NCBI RefSeq assembly: GCF_002224125.1
Contig: NZ_NCSM01000004.1
Span: 364,130 to 428,129 of the forward strand
Length of the DNA stretch: 64,000 nucleotides
Direction: 5' to 3'
Source: Streptomyces sp. NBS 14/10
GTDB taxonomy: Bacteria; Actinomycetota; Actinomycetes; Streptomycetales; Streptomycetaceae
Shown in pieces: positions 43,424 through 52,132 of the stretch (within the stretch, counting starts at the first letter, position 1; every line of letters starts with the position of its first letter). Position numbers and translations under genes: made by a program. A model generated the notes under the pieces. That model did no database searches. It had not been told where the DNA came from and saw nothing but the letters and a program-made list of their open reading frames with translations.

Positions 43424-43568
43424 TGGCACCAGGTGCCAATGAAAAGGGACGGGGCGCGCTCGATTGCGGGGAATATGCGTTACAGAGGCTATGAAATCGG
43501 GTGAAATTGGGGTGCGCCGACGGGCCTGAATCGACCGTCATTCGCCCCGCAAGTGGCACCCGGTGCCG
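43424..43568. promoter_or_regulatory. Two TGGCACC-N-GGTGCCA palindromes upstream of pyc
   Basis: TGGCACCAGGTGCCA at 43424-43438 is a perfect palindrome around one base. TGGCACCCGGTGCCG at 43554-43568 is the same motif with one changed end base. They lie 73 and 203 bases upstream of the pyc start, in an otherwise empty 245-bp gap that ends at the TerB-ArsR stop. The cognate regulator is not recognised. Confidence 0.7.
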
Positions 43569-43596
43569 CCAAGGGTGTTCCCATGGGCGCTCGCCG

Positions 43597-44502
43597 CTAG
43601 CTCTGGGAAGCGCGAGTGTCCTGCGGTTCCGAGGGGGAGAGCGGTTCCGAAGGGGAGAGCAGGTAGGAATGGAGCTGATCGAGCAGTTCGGCGATGCCTT
43701 CTTGGTCGGCTCGGTAGCGGACCAGCTTGCCGGTGCGCGTCGACTGGAGCAGACCTCCGCGTCGGAGGACGGCAAGGTGCTCGGAGGTGGTCGACGGGCC
43801 GAGTCCGGCACGCTCGGCCACCTCGCCGACCGTCAGCTCCTCACCGTCCGCGAAGTGCGAATAGAGCTTCTGGCGCGTCGTGCTGGCGAGTGCCTTGAGA
43901 AAGACCTGAAGGTCGTCGTCCGGTATGGCGGCCTCGGGGCGCACCGCCTGTGCCGTACCGGAGTCCGCTCGCGGAGACAGCCGGTCGTCGGCCGCCTGGG
44001 GGAGTTCGTCCAGGGCCCGGTAGCGGCGGGGAGCGCGGAGGGCGCGGTGCAGGTCGAACTCGGTCGGCGGGATGTCCAGGGCCGTGCAGACCTCGCGGAC
44101 GACGGCCCGTTCGCTGTCGTCGAAGTAGCCGTCGGCGCAGCCGATGACGATGCCGATCTGGATGACGGCTCGTGCCTCCGCGGGCTTCCTCCGCGCCTTG
44201 CCGATCTCCTTCATGGCGCTCACCTTGCCGAAGGGGAAGTCCTCGGTGAGCTTGTCGAGGTGTTCCTCGAAGCGGTGGTGCAGATCGTCCGGCGGGAAGT
44301 GCTGGAGCACGTCGTTGGTGGTGATGAGCTGGGCGACGCGTTGTCGCTCGGACGGGTCGATCGTGCCGTCCGCCGCCGCCACCAGGGCGCACATCGCCAT
44401 GCTCGCGTCCCGGAACGCCCCGCTCTGCAACTCGTTCTTCTTCGCCGTGAGCTGGGCCTGCATCGTCTGGGCCGAGTCCTTGATGCGGTCCCACAGCGCC
44501 AT
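43597..44502 (-). CDS. TerB domain fused to an ArsR-type winged helix
   Basis: A 301-residue protein in one continuous frame. Residues 1-150 are a TerB domain of the tellurite-resistance family: LWDRIKDSAQTMQAQL, then AMCALVAAADGTIDPSERQRV and IGIVIGCADGYFDDSERAVV, the two acidic helical repeats typical of TerB. A 40-residue polar linker leads to an ArsR helix-turn-helix (DLQVFLKALASTTRQKLYSHF, then ERAGLGPSTTSEHLAVLRRGGLL and a RTGKLVRYR wing). TerB proteins are normally about 151 residues and stand alone. AAGGAG precedes ATG 44502. It shares a 16-bp palindrome with the spo0M gene upstream, so it probably regulates both. Confidence 0.85.
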   Translation of the reverse strand: MALWDRIKDSAQTMQAQLTAKKNELQSGAFRDASMAMCALVAAADGTIDPSERQRVAQLITTNDVLQHFPPDDLHHRFEEHLDKLTEDFPFGKVSAMKEIGKARRKPAEARAVIQIGIVIGCADGYFDDSERAVVREVCTALDIPPTEFDLHRALRAPRRYRALDELPQAADDRLSPRADSGTAQAVRPEAAIPDDDLQVFLKALASTTRQKLYSHFADGEELTVGEVAERAGLGPSTTSEHLAVLRRGGLLQSTRTGKLVRYRADQEGIAELLDQLHSYLLSPSEPLSPSEPQDTRASQS

Positions 44503-44548
44503 CCGTATCTCCTTGCCAGTACTTCCGCCAGATGAGGAAGAAACAGAA

Positions 44549-44564
44549 TCTACAGGTATGTAGA
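44549..44564. promoter_or_regulatory. Shared palindrome, copy 1, before the TerB-ArsR gene
   Basis: TCTACAGGTATGTAGA has perfect 6-base arms around 4 bases, 47-62 bases upstream of the start. Read in the gene's direction, its distal arm continues into TGTAGATT, which resembles an extended -10. A second copy sits in front of spo0M. Confidence 0.7.
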
Positions 44565-44751
44565 GAGCTACCGGAAAGGAAGCCGTAGCGGAGGGTGAGT
44601 CGATCGTAGCCGGATGTCCCGGGGCGGCCGGGGGAGGGGGCGTAGCGGGGGCGCGCGTACGCCCCCTCCGGTTCCTGGCCGCTCCTTGGGTCACGCGGTC
44701 ATGTCGACGTTGCCGTCGGCGCCGCCGATGACGGTGTGGCCCTGGGTCGGC

Positions 44752-45723
44752 TCAGTCGTCCTCTTCCTCGTCCTCGAAGGCGTCGCCGATCTCGTCCACG
44801 ACCTCGGCGGCCACGATGCCACCGACGACACCGACCGCGACCCCGGCCGCGACGCCCGCGACCACCGCGCCGGTGCTGGGCCCTGAGCGGTGCTGCCCGT
44901 CGTGGTGGGCGTAACCCTGCCCGTAGGGCGCGCCGTGCTGCCCGTGCGATGCGTGGCTGTCGACCAGCTGCCGGACCCAGGCGTCGACCTCCGCGTTCCA
45001 GTCGCGGTGCTCGACTCCGTCGTGGCTGACGGTGAAGCGGTTGAGGGCGTCGTGGCCGCCGGAGAAGAGCCCGCCGCGCTTGTCGGCCTCCAGGACCACC
45101 TCCATGCCGCCGGGGTGGGCGAGGAAGGTGACCTCGATCTCGTTGACCGCGTGCGCGTACTGCGGGGCGGGGGCGAGCTCGATCTCCTGGTAGAACGGCA
45201 GCGTCTGGCCGGTGCCGCCGATGTGGCCCAGTTCCAGATCGGCCGACTTGAAGCCGAAGCCGAGCTGTCCGAACGCCTCCAGGACGGCTTCCTGTGCGGG
45301 CAGTGGGCCCACGGTCAGCTGGTCCAGGTCACCCTTGTCCTTGGCGCCCTTCACCTCGAGCTCGGTGCGCACACCCATGACGACGCCCAGCGGCTGCCCG
45401 TAGAGCTCGGTGACGGGGGTCTCCCACGGGATGTGGACGGAGAACGGCACGCTGCGGTGCTCTCCCTCGGCGAGCCGGAATCCGCCGCCGACCGTGAAGC
45501 GGTCGAAGGTGACGACCCCCTCGTGCTCCCCGTCCTCGTGCTCGGCCTCTACCCGGGCCACCAGTTCCAGGGTGATCTGCTCGATCTCGAAGTCCGAGGA
45601 TCCGCCCTTGAGGTGGACCTGCCCGCTCAGGGGACCACCGGGGCGCACCGGCCCGCCCTCCAGGACCGTGTCCACGGTGGGGCCGCCGACACCGAGCGAG
45701 CCGAGCAGTCGCTTGAACACCAT
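44752..45723 (-). CDS. Spo0M-like sporulation-control protein
   Basis: A 323-residue protein. The arrestin-like beta-sandwich core (VFKRLLGSLGVGGPTVDTVLEGG, RPGGPLSGQVHLKGG, FSVHIPWETPVTEL) is the Spo0M family pattern found in Bacillus and Streptomyces. The tail is His/Gly/Gln-rich (YGQGYAHHDGQHR), then a Val/Ala/Gly hydrophobic stretch and an acidic end (AFEDEEEDD). It could tether to a membrane through the hydrophobic stretch. ATG 45723 is used, with AAGGAG 11 bases upstream. It lies 249 bases before the TerB-ArsR gene and carries the same promoter palindrome. Confidence 0.9.
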   Translation of the reverse strand: MVFKRLLGSLGVGGPTVDTVLEGGPVRPGGPLSGQVHLKGGSSDFEIEQITLELVARVEAEHEDGEHEGVVTFDRFTVGGGFRLAEGEHRSVPFSVHIPWETPVTELYGQPLGVVMGVRTELEVKGAKDKGDLDQLTVGPLPAQEAVLEAFGQLGFGFKSADLELGHIGGTGQTLPFYQEIELAPAPQYAHAVNEIEVTFLAHPGGMEVVLEADKRGGLFSGGHDALNRFTVSHDGVEHRDWNAEVDAWVRQLVDSHASHGQHGAPYGQGYAHHDGQHRSGPSTGAVVAGVAAGVAVGVVGGIVAAEVVDEIGDAFEDEEEDD

Positions 45724-45759
45724 CGCGGCGTTCACTCCTTCATACATGTGGGGTTCTGA

Positions 45760-45775
45760 TCTACACGCATGTAGA
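45760..45775. promoter_or_regulatory. Shared palindrome, copy 2, before spo0M
   Basis: TCTACACGCATGTAGA has perfect 6-base arms identical to those of the copy at 44549, 37-52 bases upstream of the spo0M start. In the direction of transcription it runs into TGTAGATC, again overlapping a possible extended -10, so a bound repressor would exclude RNA polymerase. Confidence 0.7.
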
Positions 45776-45799
45776 AGCATAGACCGGCCTGGCGGGTGG

Positions 45800-46650
45800 T
45801 CAGGCCGCGTCCAGGGCGGCCAGTTCGGTGGCGATGGCGTGCAACTGCTCGACGGAGACCCGCGCGACGGGCAGCGCGGCCAGGCCGATCAGCGAGATCG
45901 TGGCCATGAGCTGAAGGTCCCCGACCGGCGGCAGCGGTCGCAGCGCGGTCCGGGCGCGCTCCCACTGGGCGCGGATCAGGAGGTGTTCCGCGGTCACCGG
46001 GCCGGTTCGGGGCAGGCCGAGGCGGAGGTACTGATCGTCCGGGGCGTCGGTGGCCCGTAGCAGTTCGGTGAGCAGCCCGGCCATGCGCAGTTCCACCTCG
46101 TCGTCCTCGATCGGGGTGGTCTGCTCGGGGTCGGTGTCCAGGTCGTACAGCAGTGTTCCGTAGGCGCTGGGGTTGATCATCGACCGGCGGGGGACACGCA
46201 GCGTGGGGACGCCCTTGGTGAAGTCGAACGGCTCGGCGAGCTTGGCCCCGGCCAGTTCGGCCGGGGTGAAGCGGCCGCGCATATAGACGTGGCGGCCGTC
46301 GGTGACATTGACGTGGCCGCCGAAGATGCCGAACAGCCCCGCCTCGCGGATCGGGGTGTCGTCGGCGAGGACACCACGCAGCGGCCGGCCCTGCGTATCC
46401 GCGGGGCGCGGCACGTCGAAGTACTCCAGCAGGGTGGGCCCGAGGTCGATGGTCTGCACGCACAACGCCCTTGCCCCACCAGTTCTTCTCGCCCAGCATC
46501 AGGCCGTGGTCGGTGTTGACGATGAGCATGGTGTCGGACCACAGGTCCAGCTCGTCCATCAGGTCGAGCACACGGCCCAGCGAGCGGTCGCACATGGGCA
46601 GCAGGGCGGCGTATTCGTAGCGGGCGTGGGCGGTCTCGTCCGGGGTCGCT
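45800..46650 (-). pseudogene. Truncated sulfatase
   Basis: The 3' half of a sulfatase gene. The upstream part, ETAHARYEYAALLPMCDRS, then MLIVNTDHGLMLGEKNWWGKG, carries the DHG metal motif of arylsulfatases. The frame then shifts and about 25 residues are missing before QTIDLGPTLLEYFDVPRP, from where it is intact to the stop at 45800. The N-terminal half with the formylglycine Cys/Ser motif is absent; the reading ends at a junction near 46645 with an IclR fragment on the other strand. Confidence 0.8.
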
Positions 46651-47149
46651 GGCCGAACGCGTGCAGGAGTCGGTCAACCTCATCGTCCTGGCGGGCACCG
46701 AGGCCCGGTTCATCGCCACGGCGGAGTCGGCCCAGGTGCTGCGCGTGGGCAGCAGAGCCGGGCGCTCACTGCCGGCCCATCTCACCTCGGGCGGCAAGGC
46801 GCTCCTGGCCGCCATGGAGCCGGACGAGGTGACCGCGCTGTACGAAGCGGTGGGAGAGGTGGATCTGCCACGTCTGCGGCGTGAGCTCGCGCTCGTCCGC
46901 AAACGTGGCTTCGCCATCAACGATCAGAAGACCGAGGCCGGACTCACCGCGGTCGCCGTCGAGATCCGGGACACCGCCGGGAGGGGCGTGGCGTCGGTCG
47001 CGCCGGCGATGCCCAGTGTGCGGTTCGGCAGGGAACGGCTGCCGGAGTGGCTCAGCGCACTGCGGACCACCGCGGCGGCGGTCACCAGGGCCCTGGCCGG
47101 TGGACCGGTCCGTCAGGGAAAGGTCGGTCAGGGAAAGGTCAGGGTCTGA
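46646..47149 (+). pseudogene. IclR-family regulator, effector domain only
   Basis: A 167-codon open reading, SLAERVQESVNLIVLAGTE onward, with SLPAHLTSGGKALLAAM and GLTAVAVEIRD, the hallmark of the IclR effector domain. The N-terminal winged helix is missing; a GTG at 46661 could start a protein, but it would not bind DNA. The end has a tandem duplication (GKVGQGKV). The loss fits one deletion that also removed the sulfatase N-terminus. Confidence 0.75.
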
Positions 47150-48609
47150 GCGAGCAGCGTCACGAGGACGAGCACCGTGGGAAACAACGCGAGGAACATG
47201 GCGAAGGTATAGCCCATGATGTCGCGCGCCTTCAGACCGAGGATGGCGAGGGTGGGCAGCATCCAGAACGGCTGGAGCAGATTGGCGCTGGCCTCGCCGA
47301 GGTCGTACACCACGACCATCCACCCCTGGTTGACGTGGAGTTCGTTGGCTGCCCCGAGGACGTACGGCGCCTCGACCACCCACTTGCCACCGCCGCTGGG
47401 TACGAACACCCCGAGCACACAGCTGTAGACACCGATGAGGGCCGGGTAGAGGTATTCGTTCGACACCGACACCAGCCAGTCGGCGATGGTCTGGTGCAGT
47501 CCGGTGAAGGCGATCATCCCGAAGATGCCGCCGTACAAGGGGAATTGCAGCAATACGCCCGAGGCGGCAGGTGCTCCCTCCCGGAAGGCGCGGGCGAGGT
47601 GTACGGGCCGCCAGTGCAGGATGAGGGCCAGCAGGATCAGAATCAGGTTGACGGTGTTCAGATCGAGCGCGTTGAGCGCATTGCCCTTGGCCTGGGTGAA
47701 GTGGCGGACCAGATACCACAGGCCCAGTACGAAGAGCGCGATCGTGAAGGTCGGGCTGAACTCGACCCACTCGCCGGGGCGGCTGCGCCGGGAGTCCGGG
47801 CTCTTCGTACGGAGCGCGGGGCCGAGGTCGATACCGAGGCGCTCCGCGGTCATCGCACGCTCCGGTGACGGGGCCAGGAACCACGCCATGGTGACCGCGA
47901 CCACGAAGACGACCAACGTGGCCACGATGCCCTGCCAGAGGAAGATGGTGTCGGTCAGCGGAATGACCCCGCTGCCACCACGCCCCTCGGCGATGATCTT
48001 CTGCACGGCGGCGGGGCTGGACACCGCGCTGGCCACCTGTAGCGCGGCCGAGCCCGACAGGCCCTGGGCCCATACGGTGCCAAGACCGAGGAAGGCCATG
48101 GCCCCGATGGCGCGGTAGTCGACTCCGGGCAGCCGGCGGGCGATCTCCTTGGCGAGGATGGCGGTGAAGACGAGGCTGAAGGCCCAGTTCACATACGAGG
48201 TGGCCATGGCGACGGCGGCGGTGAACGGGATGGCGCCGCGCGGGGTTTTGGGCACGGCGGCCAGCCGGGCGATCAGGCGGGCGACCGGCGGTGAGACCGC
48301 GACCGCGTAGCCCGCGATGACGATGATCGCCATCTGCAGGGTGAACTCGATAAGTGACCAGAAACCCTTGCCCCATGCGTCCACGAGGCCGAAGCCGCTG
48401 GTCGCTTCCGGGTCGCTCGGCTTGCCCAGCAGACTCTCCCCGGAGGCGAGCCCCAGGGCGAGGACCACGAAGGTGCCGATCAGGACGAAGCCGAGGGCGT
48501 CGGGCAGCCACTTCTCGGAGAAGCGGGTGAACCGCAACGCCAGCCGGGCGAGCCAGGTTTCCTCGCGGCTCGCCTCTGCTTCCGACGTCTTGAGGGGGTT
48601 CGTGGGCAT
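47128..48609 (-). CDS. Short-chain fatty acid permease (AtoE-type)
   Basis: A 493-residue membrane protein. About 12 segments are visible, for example LPDALGFVLIGTFVVLALGLA and LQMAIIVIAGYAVAVSPPVA. FVPSGGGKWVVEAPYVLGAANEL is the conserved SGGG signature of the AtoE/TIGR00366 family, which takes up short-chain fatty acids such as acetoacetate or butyrate. ATG 48609 has AGGAG 6 bases upstream. Its end overlaps the IclR fragment by 22 bases. It is divergent from the GntR gene at 48794. Confidence 0.9.
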   Translation of the reverse strand: MPTNPLKTSEAEASREETWLARLALRFTRFSEKWLPDALGFVLIGTFVVLALGLASGESLLGKPSDPEATSGFGLVDAWGKGFWSLIEFTLQMAIIVIAGYAVAVSPPVARLIARLAAVPKTPRGAIPFTAAVAMATSYVNWAFSLVFTAILAKEIARRLPGVDYRAIGAMAFLGLGTVWAQGLSGSAALQVASAVSSPAAVQKIIAEGRGGSGVIPLTDTIFLWQGIVATLVVFVVAVTMAWFLAPSPERAMTAERLGIDLGPALRTKSPDSRRSRPGEWVEFSPTFTIALFVLGLWYLVRHFTQAKGNALNALDLNTVNLILILLALILHWRPVHLARAFREGAPAASGVLLQFPLYGGIFGMIAFTGLHQTIADWLVSVSNEYLYPALIGVYSCVLGVFVPSGGGKWVVEAPYVLGAANELHVNQGWMVVVYDLGEASANLLQPFWMLPTLAILGLKARDIMGYTFAMFLALFPTVLVLVTLLAQTLTFP

Positions 48610-48793
48610 ACGCATCTCCTGATCGCGGGGCAGGGTGCGCAAGATCCTCATGGGGAGCCGGTGAACGAGGCAATGGGGAGGTCGCACACCGGTTGCCGCC
48701 ACACCATGTGGAGCCTCCCTATCGATCACCGGCAATGACAGAAAGAAAAACTGGTACTAGACAGGACTGGACATGTATGGCTAGCTTCCAGAC

Positions 48794-49510
48794 ATGCCTA
48801 AACAGGTCCTCAAGCATCAGCGCATCGCCCGCGTTCTGGCCCGTGAGATCCACAGCGGCGTTCTGGAACCGGGCAGCAGGCTGCCTGGCGAACACGCGCT
48901 CACCCGGCGCTTCGCGGTCAGCCGGACCACGGTCCGCCAGGCGTTGGACGAGCTCAGCAAACAAGGGCTGATCTCCACGCACGCGGGCGTCGGCTCGTTC
49001 GTCGCCTTTGATGGCAGCCTGCTGGACAACAGCTTGGGATGGACCAGGGCCCTGGCCGACCAGGGCGCCCGGATCACCACGGAGGTGCTCCGGCTCGAAG
49101 TGGTGCGCGATGCCGGACTGGCGGCGGAACTGGGGCTGGAGAGCGGCGAGTTCATGGCGCTCGACCGGCTGCGCGTGCTGCCCGAGGGCACTCCTGTCTC
49201 GCTGGAGCGCAGCAGGGTCCCGCTGGTCCCGGCGCTGGGCGACGTCCCGGTCCGCGGGCTCCTGGACGACTCGCTGACCAAGACCCTGGCCGCGGCCGGA
49301 CTGCAGGCCACACATGGCGACGAGTGGGCGTCCGTGAGGCCCCTGGCCGCCGAGGAGGCGACACTGCTCCGCCGCCCGGAGGGAGAGGTCTGGCTCAACA
49401 CCCGCCGGGTCAGCCGCGGAGCGGACGGCCGGATCGTCGAGCAGGTGACCAGCCTGCTGGACCCCGGCCGTTTCCAACTGCACCTCGGCTTCGGCGAACC
49501 GCCCCAGTGA
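48794..49510 (+). CDS. GntR-family regulator with UTRA domain (HutC type)
   Basis: A 238-residue regulator. The winged helix reads RIARVLAREIHSGVLEPGSRLPGEHALTRRFAVSRTTVRQALDELSKQGLI, seen here as LPGEHALTRRFAVSRTTVRQ, and a UTRA domain follows with FMALDRLRVLPEGTPVSLERS and the closing VEQVTSLLDPGRF. HutC-type proteins sense small metabolites such as sugar phosphates or nucleosides. It opens a rightward row of ADP-ribosylglycohydrolase, permease and kinase genes and probably controls them. Confidence 0.92.
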   Translation: MPKQVLKHQRIARVLAREIHSGVLEPGSRLPGEHALTRRFAVSRTTVRQALDELSKQGLISTHAGVGSFVAFDGSLLDNSLGWTRALADQGARITTEVLRLEVVRDAGLAAELGLESGEFMALDRLRVLPEGTPVSLERSRVPLVPALGDVPVRGLLDDSLTKTLAAAGLQATHGDEWASVRPLAAEEATLLRRPEGEVWLNTRRVSRGADGRIVEQVTSLLDPGRFQLHLGFGEPPQ

Positions 49511-49568
49511 GCCGGCCCGTGCCCCACGGCGCGCCCGACGTACCCCGCACACCGACAGAAAGCCCCGC

Positions 49569-50573
49569 ATGAACCACCAGCACGACCGCGCGCTCGGCGC
49601 CCTGTACGGCCTGGCCATGGGTGACGCCCTGGGCATGCCCACCCAGATCATGTCCCGGCGGTCGATCACCGCCCGGTTCGGCACCGTCACCGGCTTTGAA
49701 GCCGGTCCGGCGGACAACCCGGTGAGCGCCGGAATGCCCGCCGGTTCGGTCACGGACGACACCGACCAGGCCCTCATCGTCGGCCGGCTGCTGACCGAGG
49801 ACGGCGGGCGCGTCGACCCGCGGCGGCTCGCGCATGAACTCCTGGAGTGGGAGCGTGCCATGAAGGCCAAGGGCTCCTTCGATCTGCTCGGTCCCTCCAC
49901 CAAGGCCGCCCTGGAGGCCGTGTCCCGCGGCGTACCGCCGGAGGAGGCGGGCAAGTCCGGGGCCACCAACGGCGCGGCCATGCGGATCACCCCGGTCGGC
50001 GTCGCCTTCCCTGCCACGCCACTGGAGCCCTTCATCGACCGGGTGGCGGCGGCCTGCCAGGTCACCCATGACACCGGCATCGGCATCGCCTCCGCGGCCG
50101 CCGTGGCGGCGGCCGTCAGCCGGGGCATCGACGGCGGAGACCTGGAGGACGCCTTCGCCGCGGCGATCACGGCGGCCGAGGCCGGCGCCGAGCGCGGCCA
50201 CTGGGTCGCCGGTGCCGATATCGCCACCCGTATCCGCTGGGCCGTGGACCTGGTCCGCGGTCTGCCCGAGGACCAGGCCCTGGACCGCGTCTGCGACCTG
50301 GTCGGCACCAGCGTCGCCAGCCAGGAGTCGGTCCCCGCGGCCTTCGCCGTCCTCGCCCTCGCCGAGGGCTCCCCCTGGCGGGCGTGTCTGCTGGCGGCCA
50401 ACCTCGGCGGTGACTGCGACACCATCGGCGCCATCGCGGGCGCCATCGCCGGAGCCATCAGCGGGGCCTCGGGACTGCCCGCCGATGCCCTCGCCACCCT
50501 GCGCTCGGTCAACGGCCTCGACCTGGAACCGCTGGCCACCGCCCTGCTCGCGCTGCGCGCCGGCCCGGCCTGA
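49569..50573 (+). CDS. ADP-ribosylglycohydrolase-family protein
   Basis: A 334-residue all-helical enzyme. The two metal sites are seen in YGLAMGDALGMPTQ, SVTDDTDQALIVGRLL (the DDT motif) and NLGGDCDTIGAIAGAIAGA near the C-terminus. ARH proteins remove ADP-ribose from proteins or small molecules; in gene clusters with a PfkB kinase and a nucleobase permease they are thought to cleave N-glycosidic bonds of nucleoside-like compounds. It follows the GntR gene by 58 bases. Confidence 0.92.
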   Translation: MNHQHDRALGALYGLAMGDALGMPTQIMSRRSITARFGTVTGFEAGPADNPVSAGMPAGSVTDDTDQALIVGRLLTEDGGRVDPRRLAHELLEWERAMKAKGSFDLLGPSTKAALEAVSRGVPPEEAGKSGATNGAAMRITPVGVAFPATPLEPFIDRVAAACQVTHDTGIGIASAAAVAAAVSRGIDGGDLEDAFAAAITAAEAGAERGHWVAGADIATRIRWAVDLVRGLPEDQALDRVCDLVGTSVASQESVPAAFAVLALAEGSPWRACLLAANLGGDCDTIGAIAGAIAGAISGASGLPADALATLRSVNGLDLEPLATALLALRAGPA

Positions 50574-50926
50574 TGAACACGCGCCCGGCCGAGTGACCAC
50601 GCGCCCGCCCATCCCCCCACCGGAGCGCGCCCCCCGCAGCCTCTGGCCTGCGGAGCTGGCCAACGCTACGCAGAGTGCGGTAGTTTGCTGCTCCCACGCG
50701 GGAGTCTCCGAAGGCACAGATCCGGTTTTGCCGGTGGACCCGGTTTCACACGGGACGTTCGACCGCGTAGGTGCGGGGCGCAGTCAATCGCCCCTGCTCC
50801 GCTCCGGTGGAGCTGGACGCAAGCGACGTGTCGCAGCCAGTGACGCCCGTTGTGCAAGCTCGTCGATTTATCGACGAGTGGTTGACAGAAAGACCGCGTC
50901 CGTCCGCGTCGAACCGGTTCCGGACA
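50574..50926. other. Non-coding or substituted segment upstream of truncated permease
   Basis: This 353-bp gap stands where the permease 5' end should be. A GTG at 50594 opens a short Pro/Arg-rich reading (TTRPPIPPPERAPRSLWP) like an NCS1 N-terminal tail, but it is in another frame. From about 50660 the base composition drops and a perfect palindrome occurs at 50859-50878, next to TTGACA at 50882. No complete gene is visible. Confidence 0.5.
50859..50878. repeat. Perfect 9+9 palindrome
   Basis: CTCGTCGATTTATCGACGAG has perfect 9-base arms around TT. It lies inside the anomalous segment before the truncated permease. It could be an operator, or a leftover end of an inserted element. Confidence 0.7.
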
Positions 50927-52132
50927 CCGAGCGCGTTCGGGGTCCGTGGCAACGCGGGCCCCAGGCTGGTCACCTGGATGAGCCGGCTCGGCTGGGAGAC
51001 CATCAACACCACCACGGCCGCCTTCGCCCTGCTGGCGCTGCTCGACGTCGCCTTCGGCATCCGGCGGAACACCGTGCTCACCGTGGTCTGTCTGCTGGTC
51101 TTCATCGGCTGCACCCTGCTGATCAGCGGCCTCGGACACGCCACCATCATGTGGATCAACAGATGGGCCAGCTATGTCTTCGGCCTGCTCAACCTGGTGG
51201 TGATCGGTTTTCTCGCGGCCACCGTCGACTGGGGCAAGGTGGGCCACGCGCCGGCCGGTCCGGTGAGCGCGATGGTCGTGGGCGTCGGCATGATCGCCGC
51301 CGGGACCGGGATCGGCTGGGCCAACACCGGCGCCGACTACGCCCGTTATCTGCCCCGGCGGATCCCCGGCGGGCGGCTCGTGGCCGCGTCCGCGTTCGGC
51401 GCCGGTATTCCGCTGGTCGTGCTGATCTCGCTGGGCTCACTGCTCGCGGCGGGTGAGCCGGACCTCGCCTCCGCCTCCGATCCGGTCGCGGCCATCAACG
51501 CGATGCTGCCCACCTGGATGTCCATCCCGTATCTGATCGCCGCCTTCGGCGGGCTGCTGCTCTCCAACCACCTGTCCGTCTACTCGGCCGGACTCACCAT
51601 GATCACCCTGGGCATACGGGTCCGGCGCACCCTCGCCGTCGGCCTGGACGTGATCGTCACCTTCGCGGGCGGGATCTACTTCATCCTGATCGCCAAGGAC
51701 TTCTACGGCCCGTTCATCACCTTCCTCACCCTTCTCGCCGTTCCGATCAACGCCTGGGTGGGCGTCTTCGCCGTCGACCTCATCATCCGCCGGTCGTACG
51801 ACAGCGCGGCCCTGATGGACGTCGGGCGCTCCAGCCGCTACTGGTTCCGGGGCGGGGTCGCCTGGGCCGCGATGATCGCCTGGGCGATGGCCATCGTGGT
51901 GGGCCTGCTGTTCACGGAGGCGAGCACCAGCCCGACCGACGTATGGTTCTCCGGGCCGCTCGCACACAGCTGGATCGGCTCCAACGGTCTTGGCTGGGTC
52001 GTGACACTGGCCCTCGCGGCCGCCGTCTACGCGCTGCTGCGCAGGCTGGACGGCACCGTCCGCCAAGAGGCCGCCGGACAGCGTCCCCAGCAGCAGGTCC
52101 TGTCCGCCCCGGCCACGCGGGAGATCTCATGA
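50927..52132 (+). pseudogene. NCS1-family nucleobase permease lacking its N-terminus
   Basis: Homology starts abruptly at PSAFGVRGN, which in NCS1 permeases lies after transmembrane segments 1 and 2, and continues intact through GWETINTTTAAF, ANTGADYARYLPRR, SNHLSVYSAGLTMITLGIR and about ten membrane segments to the end. The frame is open upstream to 50771 but has no membrane-like sequence there. The usual length is about 480 residues; about 400 remain. The stop overlaps the kinase start (ATGA). It may be a pseudogene or a short permease started at GTG 50941 or ATG 50978. Confidence 0.65.

Noticed and set aside
50882..50910. A promoter at TTGACA (50882) for the truncated permease
   Set aside because: No acceptable -10 occurs 16-18 bases downstream.
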